64,000 nucleotides of DNA from Bog-756 sp963699055 (lineage in GTDB: Bacteria > Actinomycetota > Acidimicrobiia > Acidimicrobiales > RAAP-2): contig CAVOTA010000002.1 in NCBI GenBank assembly GCA_963699055.1, positions 682,001 through 746,000 of the forward strand, written 5' to 3'. Below, in pieces: positions 51,117-59,866 of the stretch. Position numbers and translations under genes: made by a program. The stretch's first letter is position 1. The number at the start of each line of letters is the position of its first letter. Below the pieces are notes generated by a model, which was not told the origin of the DNA, ran no database searches, and saw nothing but the letters and a program-made list of their open reading frames with translations.

Positions 51117-52739
51117 TCAGTGGTGCAGGTGGTTTCGGAGGTCCTCCTCGTTGGAGGACCGGTCGTAGGCGATGGACTCGGAGATGACCCCCTCCTTGAC
51201 CAGGTTGGCGAGTCCCTGGTCCATGGTCTGCATGCCGTAGGACCCGCCGACCTGCATCAGGGAGTAAATCTGGTGCGTCTTGGCCATCCGGATCAGGTTC
51301 CGCACGGCTGACGTGCACACCAGCACCTCGGCACACGGGGCCCGGCCGTTGCCGTCCGCCGTGGGCACCAGCTGCTGGGTGACCACGCCTTCGAGGGTCG
51401 AGGCGAGCATTACCCGGATCTGCTCCTGCTGCTGGGTCGGGAAGACGTCGATGATCCGGTCGATCGTCTGCGGCGCGTCCTGGGTGTGCAGGGTGCCGAA
51501 GACGAGGTGACCGGTCTCGGCGGCGGTCAGCGCCATCGAGATCGTCTCGAGGTCCCGGAGCTCGCCGACGAGGATGACGTCGGGGTCCTGGCGCAGCACC
51601 CGTCGGAGCGCCTCGGCGAAGGAGTCGGTGTCCTCGCCAATCTCGCGCTGGGTGATGATCGAGCTCTTGTGGTCGTGGAGGAACTCGATGGGGTCCTCGA
51701 CCGTCACGATGTGCAGCGGCTTGGTCCGGTTGATGATGTCGATGAGCGAGGCCAGCGTGGTCGACTTGCCGGACCCGGTGGGACCGGTCACGAGGACGAG
51801 GCCGCGGCGCAGTTCGGTGAAGGACCGGATCGAGTCGGGCAGTCCCAGGCTGGAGAAGATCGGCATCTCGTGGGGGATGGGCCGGAGCGCGACGGTCACC
51901 GTCCCCCGCTGCAGGGCGACGTTGACGCGGAACCGGCCGACACCGGGGATGGTGTGCGAGGTGTCGAGCTCGTGCTCGGCCTCGAACCGCTCCCGCTGCG
52001 ACGCCGGGAGTATCCCGAAGATCATGTCCCGGATCTCCTCGTTGTTGAGCGGTGGGCAGCCTTCGATGGCGCGCATGGCGCCGTGGAGGCGGATCGTGCC
52101 CGGCATGGCCGCCGTGAGGTGCAGGTCGGAGGCACCGACCGAGACCGCGTAGCGGAGGAGGTCGTCGATGTGCATGGGGACGGTGTCGTCCGCCGCCTTG
52201 ACCGGGATGCCGCTGACCAGGAGGTCCTCGACGGCGGCGGCGCGGTCCTTGGGTTCGCCCGGGGCGGCGTCCGCCGTGCCACCGCCTGCTTCCGACGTCC
52301 CCAGGTGCTGGGCGATGAGCACGGGGTCGGCCAGTACCGGATGGATCCGATGGCCGATGCGCGCCGCCAGCGCATCCACCTCGTGCGGGGCCGGCGGCTC
52401 GGCGAAGGCGACGGCGAGCGCGTTGCCGTCGAACTGGAGGGCGAGGGCGTCGAACTCCCGACCGACGGAGGTGGGCATGGCCGCGGACGCCTCCGGCTGG
52501 GGGGAGAACGCCGACAGGTCCACCGCCGGGACCTGGGACAGCTGGGACAGGGTGCCGACCACGACGCTGGGCAGCGCCAGGTTGCGGCTGATCAGCAGGA
52601 AGGCGAGTGACTGGTCGGTGGCGATGGCCTCGTTGACCAGGGGCCGGAGGTTGCCATCGGACTCGTAGCCGGCCTGGACCAGCGCCTGGGCCAGTCGGGA
52701 CGTCCACTCGGTGCGCGTGCTCGACGTGACGGACGTCAT
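51117..52739 (-). CDS. pilT: PilT-type retraction ATPase with N-terminal MshEN domain
   Basis: 540 residues, about 170-200 longer than usual PilT. Residues 10-150 are MshEN-like (RLAQALVQAGYES, LAFLLISRNLALPSVVVGTLSQLSQVPAVDLS), a domain known to bind c-di-GMP in MshE-type ATPases. The PilT core follows: ASDLHLTAAMPG, Walker A VTGPTGSGKSTT, Walker B VILVGELRD, HLVFGTLHT. The retraction motif is AVRNLIR-MAKTHQIYSLMQ, close to AIRNLIRE. ATG 52739 overlaps the pilB stop as ATGA, giving coupled translation. Confidence 0.9.
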   Translation of the reverse strand: MTSVTSSTRTEWTSRLAQALVQAGYESDGNLRPLVNEAIATDQSLAFLLISRNLALPSVVVGTLSQLSQVPAVDLSAFSPQPEASAAMPTSVGREFDALALQFDGNALAVAFAEPPAPHEVDALAARIGHRIHPVLADPVLIAQHLGTSEAGGGTADAAPGEPKDRAAAVEDLLVSGIPVKAADDTVPMHIDDLLRYAVSVGASDLHLTAAMPGTIRLHGAMRAIEGCPPLNNEEIRDMIFGILPASQRERFEAEHELDTSHTIPGVGRFRVNVALQRGTVTVALRPIPHEMPIFSSLGLPDSIRSFTELRRGLVLVTGPTGSGKSTTLASLIDIINRTKPLHIVTVEDPIEFLHDHKSSIITQREIGEDTDSFAEALRRVLRQDPDVILVGELRDLETISMALTAAETGHLVFGTLHTQDAPQTIDRIIDVFPTQQQEQIRVMLASTLEGVVTQQLVPTADGNGRAPCAEVLVCTSAVRNLIRMAKTHQIYSLMQVGGSYGMQTMDQGLANLVKEGVISESIAYDRSSNEEDLRNHLHH

Positions 52740-55108
52740 GCGACCACCCGCAGGACTTCCTCGAGCGTGGTCTCCCCGTCGATGGCCTTGCGGAGCCCGG
52801 CCTGGCGGAGGGCGACCATGCCCTGGCTGACGGCGAGCCGGTGGATCTCCTCCACCGAACCTCCTTCGATGATCATCCGTTCGACCTCCTCGGTCATGGG
52901 CATCAGTTCGGCGAGTGCGAGTCGTCCGCGGTACCCGGTCTGCGAGCACGCCGAGCACCCGACCGACCGGTAGGCCTGCTGCAGGATGCCGGCGGCCTCC
53001 ACCTCGGCGGGCGTCCAGCCGGCGGCGCGGATGTCGGCCTCACTCGGCGCGTACGGCTCCTTGCAGTGCATGCACAGCCGCCGGGCGAGCCGCTGGGCGA
53101 CGACGCCGGACAGCGCCGAGGTCACCAGGAAGGGCTCGATGCCCATCTCGATGAGTCGCATGGGCGTGGCCGACGCACTGTTGGTGTGGAGGGTTGCCAG
53201 CACCATGTGGCCCGTGAGTGCGGCCTCGATGGCGATGGACGCCGTCTCCTTGTCGCGGATCTCCCCCACCAGGACGATGTCCGGGTCCGACCGCAGGATG
53301 GCGCGCAGCGCGCCGGCGAAGTTCAGCCCGGCCTTGACGTTCAGCTGGACCTGGTTGACCCCCTTCAGGGGGACCTCGACCGGGTCCTCGACGGTGATGA
53401 TGTTCTTCTCCGGCGAATTGAGGGCGGTGAGGGTGGTGTAGAGGGTGGTGGACTTGCCGGACCCGGTGGGCCCGCTGACCAGGATCGTCCCGTACGGCTT
53501 CGTGTACAGCCCCTCGTACAGCTGGAGCATCTCGGGGTCGAAGCCGAGCTCGGCAAAGCCCAGGACCACGCTCGACTTGTCGAGCACCCGCATCACGATC
53601 TTCTCGCCGTAGATGGTCGGCAGTGTGGCCATGCGCAGGTCGATGCCCTTCGCCCCCACGTTGAGGGAGATGCGACCGTCCTGGGGCACCCGGTGCTCGG
53701 CGATGTTCATGTCGGCCATGACCTTGAGTCGGGTGGTGACGGCGCCGGCGATGGTCTTCGGACCGGTCGACACGTCGTGGAGCACGCCGTCGATCCGGTA
53801 CCGGATGCGCAGGTCGCGCTCGGTCGGCTCGATGTGGATGTCCGACGCCCGCTCGTTGAGGGCCTGGAGGATGAGCAGGTTCACGTAGCGCACGATCGGC
53901 GCCGTCTCGGTCACCGTCTGGATGTCGTCGACGCCGTTGTCCTGGCCGCCACCCTCGATCCCGAGCGACGCCTCCATGGCCATGTCGGCGGCGTCACCGC
54001 TGCTGAAGGCCCGGCCGATGTAGGCGCTGATCTGGCTGCGGGTCGCCACCACCACGATGAAGTTGGAGCCCAGGATCGTCCGCAGGTCGTCCATGGCGAA
54101 CACGTCGGTGGGATTGGACGCCGCCACCACGGGTACGCCGTTGTCCAGGGCGATCACCATCATGTTGTGGTGCCTCGCCGTGGTCTCGGGGATCACGCCG
54201 GACACCGACAGGTCCACGCCCACGGTGTCGAGGTCGACGAACTGCAGCCCCATCTCCTCGGCCATCCCCCACATGAGGTCGGCCTCGGTGACGAGCTTCT
54301 GGTTGGTGAGGATGCGGGCGATGCTCTGGCCGGTGAGGTTCTGCTCCTCGAGGGCCAGGCTCATGGCCTCGAGCGAGACCCTGCCGCCGTCGACCAACGC
54401 CTTGGCCAGCGGGGGAAAGCCGGCCGTCGCCGAGTCGGGCGACTCCTCCGCCTCGGGGTGCAGGTCGTGATAGGTGGCGACGGCCTCGGCCACGAGGTCG
54501 GCGGCGTCGGACGCCGGGTCGTCCTCCTCGGACCCGACGGCGTCCTCGGGTGCCTCGGCGACGTCCTCCAACGACTGGGCGAGGACCGACAGCTCGTCGG
54601 ACCCCGGTGGCGTCGGCGTGGGTGCGACCTCGGCGATTCCCTCGAACAGCCCCGATCCCGGTGGGATCGGGCCGACAGGCACGTCCAGCGACGGGAGGGG
54701 GGCCGTCGGTGCCGGCGCCGCCAGCTGCGCGAACACGGCGTCCAGGGCGTCGACCGGCGGCGCCGGGTTCGCACCTGCGGCCTGGTCCAGCGGACCGAAC
54801 ACGTTCGACAGGTCGCCACCGAAGGCCTGTTCCAGGTATCGGTCGATCTGGTCCGCGGACGCCACCACGGTGATGAAGTCCCGCCCGAGCAGGGCACGGA
54901 CCGAGTCGAGGGCGAGCAGATCGTCCGGATCGGCGGTGGCGACGACCGGCGTGCCGAACTTCCGCTTGACGGCCACGACCCGGTGGTGCCGGCAGAGGTC
55001 CTCGGGCAGGATCGCAGACGCGGCGCGGTCGACTCCGTAGGAATCCAGGTCCACGAACTCGAGTTCGCGATCGTTCGCCATGTGGCTCGCAGCCTCCACG
55101 TCACTCAT
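52736..55108 (-). CDS. pilB: Type IV pilus extension ATPase
   Basis: 790 residues. A partial N-terminal GspE-N/MshEN half (LEFVDLDSYGVD to IDRYLEQAF, residues 15-100) precedes a Pro/Ala/Asp-rich linker. A complete MshEN domain follows (PLAKALVDGGRVSLEAMSLALEEQ, then LMWGMAEEMGLQFVDLD, about 230-370). The ATPase core has SDIHIEPTE, Walker A GPTGSGKSTT, Walker B DIVLVGEIRDKET, LATLHTNSA and a C4 zinc site (CMHCKEPY, CSACSQTG). Tandem MshEN units suggest c-di-GMP control of pilus extension. ATG 55108 is supported by the promoter-like site just upstream. Confidence 0.93.
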   Translation of the reverse strand: MSDVEAASHMANDRELEFVDLDSYGVDRAASAILPEDLCRHHRVVAVKRKFGTPVVATADPDDLLALDSVRALLGRDFITVVASADQIDRYLEQAFGGDLSNVFGPLDQAAGANPAPPVDALDAVFAQLAAPAPTAPLPSLDVPVGPIPPGSGLFEGIAEVAPTPTPPGSDELSVLAQSLEDVAEAPEDAVGSEEDDPASDAADLVAEAVATYHDLHPEAEESPDSATAGFPPLAKALVDGGRVSLEAMSLALEEQNLTGQSIARILTNQKLVTEADLMWGMAEEMGLQFVDLDTVGVDLSVSGVIPETTARHHNMMVIALDNGVPVVAASNPTDVFAMDDLRTILGSNFIVVVATRSQISAYIGRAFSSGDAADMAMEASLGIEGGGQDNGVDDIQTVTETAPIVRYVNLLILQALNERASDIHIEPTERDLRIRYRIDGVLHDVSTGPKTIAGAVTTRLKVMADMNIAEHRVPQDGRISLNVGAKGIDLRMATLPTIYGEKIVMRVLDKSSVVLGFAELGFDPEMLQLYEGLYTKPYGTILVSGPTGSGKSTTLYTTLTALNSPEKNIITVEDPVEVPLKGVNQVQLNVKAGLNFAGALRAILRSDPDIVLVGEIRDKETASIAIEAALTGHMVLATLHTNSASATPMRLIEMGIEPFLVTSALSGVVAQRLARRLCMHCKEPYAPSEADIRAAGWTPAEVEAAGILQQAYRSVGCSACSQTGYRGRLALAELMPMTEEVERMIIEGGSVEEIHRLAVSQGMVALRQAGLRKAIDGETTLEEVLRVVA

Positions 55109-55117
55109 ACGTGCCCC

Positions 55118-55143
55118 ATCGGCACACTGCGGGCTCAGATTGA
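55118..55143 (-). promoter_or_regulatory. Sigma-28/WhiG-like promoter of the pilB operon
   Basis: Leftward: TCAA (55143-55140), 16 nt, GCCGAT (55123-55118), nine bases before ATG 55108. Compare the WhiG/FliA consensus TAAA, about 15 nt, GCCGATAA. The rest of the 322-bp pilB-pilD gap contains a double CGTACG near 55375-55387 and GGGAGG before pilD, and no other gene that I can support. Confidence 0.5.
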
Positions 55144-55430
55144 ATGAGATTCCACGAGGTCTCCCCGGGGGAGCCGCACCCGGGCACGACCGGCGGGGTC
55201 CTGGGCTCCACCGTACGGGGACGACATGGCGACGCCCGGTTCCGGACGGGTGCGGCACGGGTGCGATTGCCGCCGGGCCACGGCAGCCGGCCACTAGGGT
55301 GAGCGGCTCCACGAGGCATACGGACGAGGCGCACCATGCGGGTCCCCGCGGCAGACAGCGGTACGAACTCCCTGCGTACGACGTACGTTCCGGTGCGATC
55401 GGGCCGGTGGCGCCGGGAGGCCGGCCCGAG

Positions 55431-56276
55431 GTGGCGGGCGTGACGGGCGGTGCCCTCCTCGCCGTGGACGGCGGACTGTCCGGCGCCAGGGAGTGGGCCG
55501 TGGTGGCCTTCGCCGGCATCGTGGGACTCTTCATCGGTTCCTTCCTCAACGTCGTCGTCTACCGGGCCCCACTCGGACTGTCGGTGTCCACCCCACGCTC
55601 CTTCTGTCCGACGTGCGACCGGCAGCTGGCCTGGTGGGAGAACGTCCCCCTGGTGTCCTGGTTGGCGCTCCGCGGGCGGTGCCACACGTGTCACCAACCC
55701 ATCTCCCCCCGGTACCCGCTGGTCGAGGCGACCACCGCCCTCGCCTTCGCCGGCATCGCCTGGGCCTGGCACGGCACGGGTCCGGCGGCCGGCTACTGCG
55801 TGCTGGCCGCCACCGCCTTCGCCGTCGCGCTGATCGAGTTCGGCGGTCGGCGGTCGCCGCTGTCGGTCGGCGCCATCGGTGCCGGCCTGGGGCAGGTGCT
55901 CCTCGTCGTCGCCGCCGTGTGGCTCGGGCGGTGGCCGTTGCTGGTCTGGTCCCTCGTGGGTCTGGTGGCCGGGGCGGCCGCCTTCGGCGTGCTGCGGTCC
56001 CTCGACCCCGAGGCGGTGGACCCCCGGTGGCACGGGCGCACACTCCTCCCGGTCGCCGGGTGCTGGCTCGGAGGCCTCGGCGGCTACGGGTCCGGTCGGG
56101 CCGTCGTGGCCGGTCTGGTCGGATGGATCCTCGGCGAGCTCGCCTGTCTGGTGGTGCTTTGGACCACAGGCCGACGCGACGGGGCGCGGCGCGTGACGCC
56201 GACCCCGGTCGTCTCCGTGCCGTTCGTCGCCGGCATCCTCGTCGCACTGGTGGTGTCCCTCACCGTCGCGGGGTGA
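55431..56276 (+). CDS. Prepilin peptidase homologue lacking catalytic aspartates
   Basis: 281 residues. The N-terminal half has the prepilin peptidase/methyltransferase pattern: GSFLNVVVYRAPLG, and two CxxC pairs, CPTCDRQLAWWENVPLVSWLALRGRCHTCHQPISPRYPLVE in pieces. The A24 peptidase half has the right spans and WLGGLGG, but both active-site aspartates are altered. The usual ALID-x6-PD reads ALIE(136)FGGRRSPL, and the usual GD-x-KLL-x3-G reads HG(202)-RTLLPVAG. Cleavage of prepilins by this protein is therefore doubtful. The start is GTG 55431 (GGGAGG 11 nt upstream) or GTG 55440. Divergent from pilB. Confidence 0.82.
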   Translation: MAGVTGGALLAVDGGLSGAREWAVVAFAGIVGLFIGSFLNVVVYRAPLGLSVSTPRSFCPTCDRQLAWWENVPLVSWLALRGRCHTCHQPISPRYPLVEATTALAFAGIAWAWHGTGPAAGYCVLAATAFAVALIEFGGRRSPLSVGAIGAGLGQVLLVVAAVWLGRWPLLVWSLVGLVAGAAAFGVLRSLDPEAVDPRWHGRTLLPVAGCWLGGLGGYGSGRAVVAGLVGWILGELACLVVLWTTGRRDGARRVTPTPVVSVPFVAGILVALVVSLTVAG

Positions 56277-56282
56277 TCCCCC

Positions 56283-56288
56283 TACGAT
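56283..56288 (+). promoter_or_regulatory. -10 hexamer TACGAT for a leaderless response-regulator message
   Basis: TACGAT is followed by exactly six bases (GGACGG) and ATG 56295, so predicted +1 is the start codon. Confidence 0.55.
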
Positions 56289-56294
56289 GGACGG

Positions 56295-57035
56295 ATGGGC
56301 CGCGCCGAACCGAGCGACCCCGGGTCCGTGTGGCGCACGGTCATCGTGGACGACCACGAACTGCTGCGCGCCGGGACGCGGGGGATCCTCGAAGACGCAA
56401 CGGGGTTCACCGTCGTGGGCGAGGCCGCCGATGCCGAGGAGGCCCGCCAGGTGGTGGCCGACTGTGGTCCCGACCTGGTGATCACCGACATCCGGCTGCC
56501 CACCACCAACGGGATCGACCTGGCGGAGGAGCTGGTCGACGCCCATCCCGGACTGGCTGTGGTGATCCTGAGCGCCTACGACGACGAGCACTACGTGCGA
56601 GCCGCGCTCGCCGCCGGGGTGCGGGGCTACCTGCTCAAGACGCTGCCCAGCCACGAGCTGGTGGCGGCGCTGCGCGACGCGTGCTCGGGGTCGGGTGGCC
56701 TCGGCGGTCCACCGCTCGGCCGGGGTGAGAAGGACCTGGCCGGCGGTGGACCGGACCGCACCGAGCAGCTCACCGCCCGCGAGGCGGAGGTCGTCCGCAT
56801 GGTGGCGCGGGGGATGTCCAACAAGTCGATCGCCCACCAGCTCGGGATCAGCCCGCGCACGGTCGAGGGCCACCTCAACCACGTCTTCGACAAGCTCGGC
56901 GTCCTGTCGCGCACCGAGCTCGTCCACTACGCCCTCGCCACCGGCGGGTTCGTGCGCGACGGCTCCCCGGGGGCGGGCGCGGTGCCGGGGACCGGGGCCG
57001 GGGTACCGGACGACCACCCGGACCCGTCGGCGTGA
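56295..57035 (+). CDS. NarL/LuxR-family response regulator
   Basis: 246 residues. Receiver domain: acidic pair D19-D20 (TVIVDDHELLRAG), phosphoacceptor D65 (VITDIRLP), Lys in YLLKTLP. LuxR-type helix-turn-helix near residues 160-220: LTAREAEVVRMVARGMSNKSIAHQLGISPRTVEGHLNHVFDKLGV in pieces. Its stop overlaps the kinase start (GTGA), so it pairs with that kinase. It is close to the T4P genes, which are candidate targets, though this is inference. Confidence 0.92.
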   Translation: MGRAEPSDPGSVWRTVIVDDHELLRAGTRGILEDATGFTVVGEAADAEEARQVVADCGPDLVITDIRLPTTNGIDLAEELVDAHPGLAVVILSAYDDEHYVRAALAAGVRGYLLKTLPSHELVAALRDACSGSGGLGGPPLGRGEKDLAGGGPDRTEQLTAREAEVVRMVARGMSNKSIAHQLGISPRTVEGHLNHVFDKLGVLSRTELVHYALATGGFVRDGSPGAGAVPGTGAGVPDDHPDPSA

Positions 57036-58729
57036 CCTCGACGGCCGGTGGGGCGGCGTCCGCCGGTCGGCCGAACGGCCACCCCACCCGTCCCGCACCC
57101 GGCACCGGCGATGCGGCGAGCGCCGCACCGGGACTGCCGCCCGCCGCCAGCCCGTGGTCCGACTCCCGGTTCTGGTTGCTCCAGCTGGTGGTGCTGGCGC
57201 TCGCCCTGGTGCGCCTGGCGGTCACCGTGGCGTTCCACCTGGACACGGCGGGCGTCGTCCTCGAGGTGTCCACCGTCCTGCTGTTCGTCGTCCCCGTCGT
57301 GGTCGCCTCGCTCGCCTACGGGCTGCCCGGTGGACTGGCCACCACGGGCTGGGTCGCCGTCCTCTGCGTCCCGCGCCTGGTGCAGGCGGCGTCCGACCAC
57401 CGCAGGGGTGAGCTGTGGGCCGAGGTACTCCAGCTCGTGGTGCTCGGCGTCCTCGCCCTCCTGATCGGCGGCCGGGTGTCGGCCGAGACACAGTTCCGCG
57501 ACCAGGCCGACGCCGCCCGCACGGCCCGGATGCAGGCCGAACTCCTCTATCAGGACATGTTCGAGTCCAACCGCTCACCCATCCTGATCGTCGATGCCGA
57601 CGGATTCGTCGTCGGGTCCAACGCCTCGGCCGACGTCGTCTTCGGTCCCCCGCGGGATCCCGACACCACCCGGACGGGCTCCCCGGTGGCCGGAGCGGGG
57701 GCGGCACGGCGGCGTCTCGTCGACGTGGTCGGGGCCGAGGCTGCCGCCCTGGTGCTGACCCGGCTCCTGTCCGACGACGAGACGCCGCGGTGGGCCGACG
57801 GCGGGTCCGCCACCGGCGATGTCGATCACGCGTCGCGCACCGCGGTCGAGGACGTCGACGACCTCGACGGCGCCGCCGACGACCGGGTCCGACCCGTGGC
57901 CTTCGACGTGGCGGGCCGCCAGGTGCTCTACCGACCCACGGCCGCCCTGGTCGGTGCGCCCGGCGCCGATCGGCGGATGCAGGTCATCTTCGAGGACGTC
58001 ACCGCCGAGACGCGTCGCCACGACCTCATGGAGGCCTACGCCGGCCAGGTGGTGCTCGGCCAGGAGGAGGAGCGCCGCCACCTGGCCCAGGAGCTGCACG
58101 ACGGTCCGCTGCAGACGCTGATCCACCTGTGCCGCCAGATCGATGCCGTCGAAGCGGGGGGTGAACCGGGCGCCACCGGCACGGTCGGGCGCCCGGACGG
58201 GGCGGACGACCGCCCCGGTGCGCCGACCCTGTCGTCCCTGCGGACCACCGTCGAGGAGACGGTCGCCGAGCTGCGCTCGATCGCGCGCGGCCTGCGGCCG
58301 TCGGTCCTCGACGACCTCGGCCTGGTCGCCTCGCTCAACCAGGTGGTGCAGGACGCCACCGGGCGCCAGGGTTTCGAGAGCTCGTTCGAGGTCGGCGGCG
58401 ACGTGCGACGGCTGCCGCCCGCCGTCGAGCTCGCCGTGTTCCGTGTCGGTCAGGAGGCAGTCACCAACGTGGAGCGCCACGCGGACGCGGCCCGCCTCGC
58501 CGTTCGGCTGGCCTTCGCCGACGACGGCGTGCGGCTGACCGTCGAGGACGACGGCGCCGGATTCGACCGGCAGCTCCACGCCCGGGCCGACGACGGCAGC
58601 TCGCTCGGTCTGCCCGGCATGGTCGAGCGCTCCCGGCTGGCCGGCGGCCGGCTGAACGTCCGGTCAGGGCCCGGCGCCGGGACCACCGTCGAGATGTGGG
58701 TGCCGAGCGAGACCTCGCAGGGTTCCTGA
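57032..58729 (+). CDS. Sensor histidine kinase (HisKA_3, NarX/DesK type)
   Basis: 565 residues. About four membrane segments at residues 45-155 (FWLLQLVVLALALVRLAVTV and following) lead to a coiled segment, a PAS-like domain at about 175-330 (LLYQDMFESNRSPILIVDADGFVVG), then the dimerisation helix with phosphorylatable His356 (RRHLAQELHDGPLQ) and an HATPase domain (VGQEAVTNVERHADA, LTVEDDGAGFD, GLPGMVERSRLAGG). It should phosphorylate the co-encoded response regulator. GTG 57032 overlaps the regulator stop. The PAS ligand is unknown. Confidence 0.9.
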   Translation: MTSTAGGAASAGRPNGHPTRPAPGTGDAASAAPGLPPAASPWSDSRFWLLQLVVLALALVRLAVTVAFHLDTAGVVLEVSTVLLFVVPVVVASLAYGLPGGLATTGWVAVLCVPRLVQAASDHRRGELWAEVLQLVVLGVLALLIGGRVSAETQFRDQADAARTARMQAELLYQDMFESNRSPILIVDADGFVVGSNASADVVFGPPRDPDTTRTGSPVAGAGAARRRLVDVVGAEAAALVLTRLLSDDETPRWADGGSATGDVDHASRTAVEDVDDLDGAADDRVRPVAFDVAGRQVLYRPTAALVGAPGADRRMQVIFEDVTAETRRHDLMEAYAGQVVLGQEEERRHLAQELHDGPLQTLIHLCRQIDAVEAGGEPGATGTVGRPDGADDRPGAPTLSSLRTTVEETVAELRSIARGLRPSVLDDLGLVASLNQVVQDATGRQGFESSFEVGGDVRRLPPAVELAVFRVGQEAVTNVERHADAARLAVRLAFADDGVRLTVEDDGAGFDRQLHARADDGSSLGLPGMVERSRLAGGRLNVRSGPGAGTTVEMWVPSETSQGS

Positions 58730-58868
58730 CCTGGGAGTACGGGTGCGGACGGCCCCGGACGCGCCGGCGGCGTGGGGCTGCGGCCTGCCACAGGTGGTGA
58801 CGCCACTTGTCACCGAACCGACATCAAAATGCGTCGGCGTCGTTGTCCGACCGTGGAATACTGACCAC

Positions 58869-59165
58869 GTGGAAGAGATCGTCATCGAGTCGTGCCACAG
58901 CACGTGGATCATCGACCGGGAGAACTCGCGGTTCCGCCGGGTGGTGAAGGCGACCCATGGAACCAGCTCACCGGTCGCCACCGAGTGGCAGCCCTGCTAT
59001 GGCGTGGAGATCGACCCGCTGTCCGAGTCGTTCGTGGTCCTGCTGAATCCCGAGGGCACCCGGCTGCTGCGCAGCTGGCGCCACGTCGAGCACTGCGCGC
59101 AGTGCGGCGGCGAGGCCACCTCGGAGCTGTCCCTCCGGGACCTGCGCTCCGCCGTCCGTAGCTGA
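58869..59165 (+). CDS. Small Cys-containing protein of unknown function
   Basis: 98 residues, no signal peptide or membrane segment. Cys residues occur in ESCHSTW, QPCYG and EHCAQCGG; the last, with the preceding His, resembles half of a zinc-binding site. It has many beta-type stretches (SFVVLLNPEGTRLLRSW). Start GTG 58869 is 6 nt after AATACT, a weak -10, in a comparatively AT-rich stretch. It lies between the two-component genes and moaC. I do not recognise the family. Confidence 0.65.
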   Translation: MEEIVIESCHSTWIIDRENSRFRRVVKATHGTSSPVATEWQPCYGVEIDPLSESFVVLLNPEGTRLLRSWRHVEHCAQCGGEATSELSLRDLRSAVRS

Positions 59166-59170
59166 ACCGC

Positions 59171-59191
59171 CGCCCGACCCGTCGTCGGGCG
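59171..59191. terminator. Hairpin between the small Cys protein gene and moaC
   Basis: Arms CGCCCGAC and GTCGGGCG, eight paired bases around a 5-base loop, six bases after the rightward stop codon, in the gap before the convergent moaC gene. Confidence 0.5.
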
Positions 59192-59259
59192 CTCGGCGCC
59201 GTCCGTCACCACCCCGTCGGCCGGTACCCGCCCGACCCGTCGGCGGCCGGTGCGCACCG

Positions 59260-59745
59260 TCAGAGGACGGGTTCCCGCTTCCACTGTCCGGAGCTGCCGC
59301 CCGTCTTCTCCCACAGCATCAATTGCCCGATGCTCATGGTCCGGTCCGCCGTCTTGCACATGTCGTAGACGGTGAGGGCGGCGATGGCACAGGCCGTCAT
59401 CGCCTCCATCTCGACCCCGGTCCGGTCGACGGTCTCCACCTTCGCCTCGACCTCGACGTAGTCGTCGCCGATGGTGAAGTCGACCTGCACCGAGCCGACG
59501 AGGAGCGGGTGGCACATCGGGACGAGGTCGGCCGTCCGCTTGGCCGCCTGGATGCCCGCCACCCGGGCCGCCGCCAGGACGTCACCTTTGGTGATGGCGT
59601 TGTTGGCCACCTGTGCCGTGGTCTCCGGTTTCATCGCCACCCGGCAGCGGGCCAGCGCCCGCCGCAGTGTGGCCTCCTTCGGCGACACGTCCGCCATCCG
59701 GGTCCGACCCAGTGGGTCCAGGTGGCTCAAGCTCCGGTCGGTCAC
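59260..59745 (-). CDS. moaC: Cyclic pyranopterin monophosphate synthase
   Basis: 161 residues. The MoaC signature is complete: SPKEATLRRALA, KGDVLAAARVAGIQAAKRTADLVPMCHPL (active-site His and Cys-His region), VEAKVETVDRTGVEMEAMTACAIAALTVYDMCK in pieces. It completes cyclic pyranopterin formation in molybdenum cofactor synthesis together with MoaA, which is not in the window. GTG 59745 gives the standard length. It is an isolated gene divergent from the FmdB-like gene. Confidence 0.95.
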   Translation of the reverse strand: MTDRSLSHLDPLGRTRMADVSPKEATLRRALARCRVAMKPETTAQVANNAITKGDVLAAARVAGIQAAKRTADLVPMCHPLLVGSVQVDFTIGDDYVEVEAKVETVDRTGVEMEAMTACAIAALTVYDMCKTADRTMSIGQLMLWEKTGGSSGQWKREPVL

Positions 59746-59866
59746 GGTGCGCTCCCGTCGTTCACGGGCGCCAGTCTACGGGAGTACCTGGCTGCAGGAC
59801 GGTATTGGCACTCGCTCGGGTAGACTGCCAGCCGCAGGACGCCCCGGACCGGAAGGATCATCGCGC

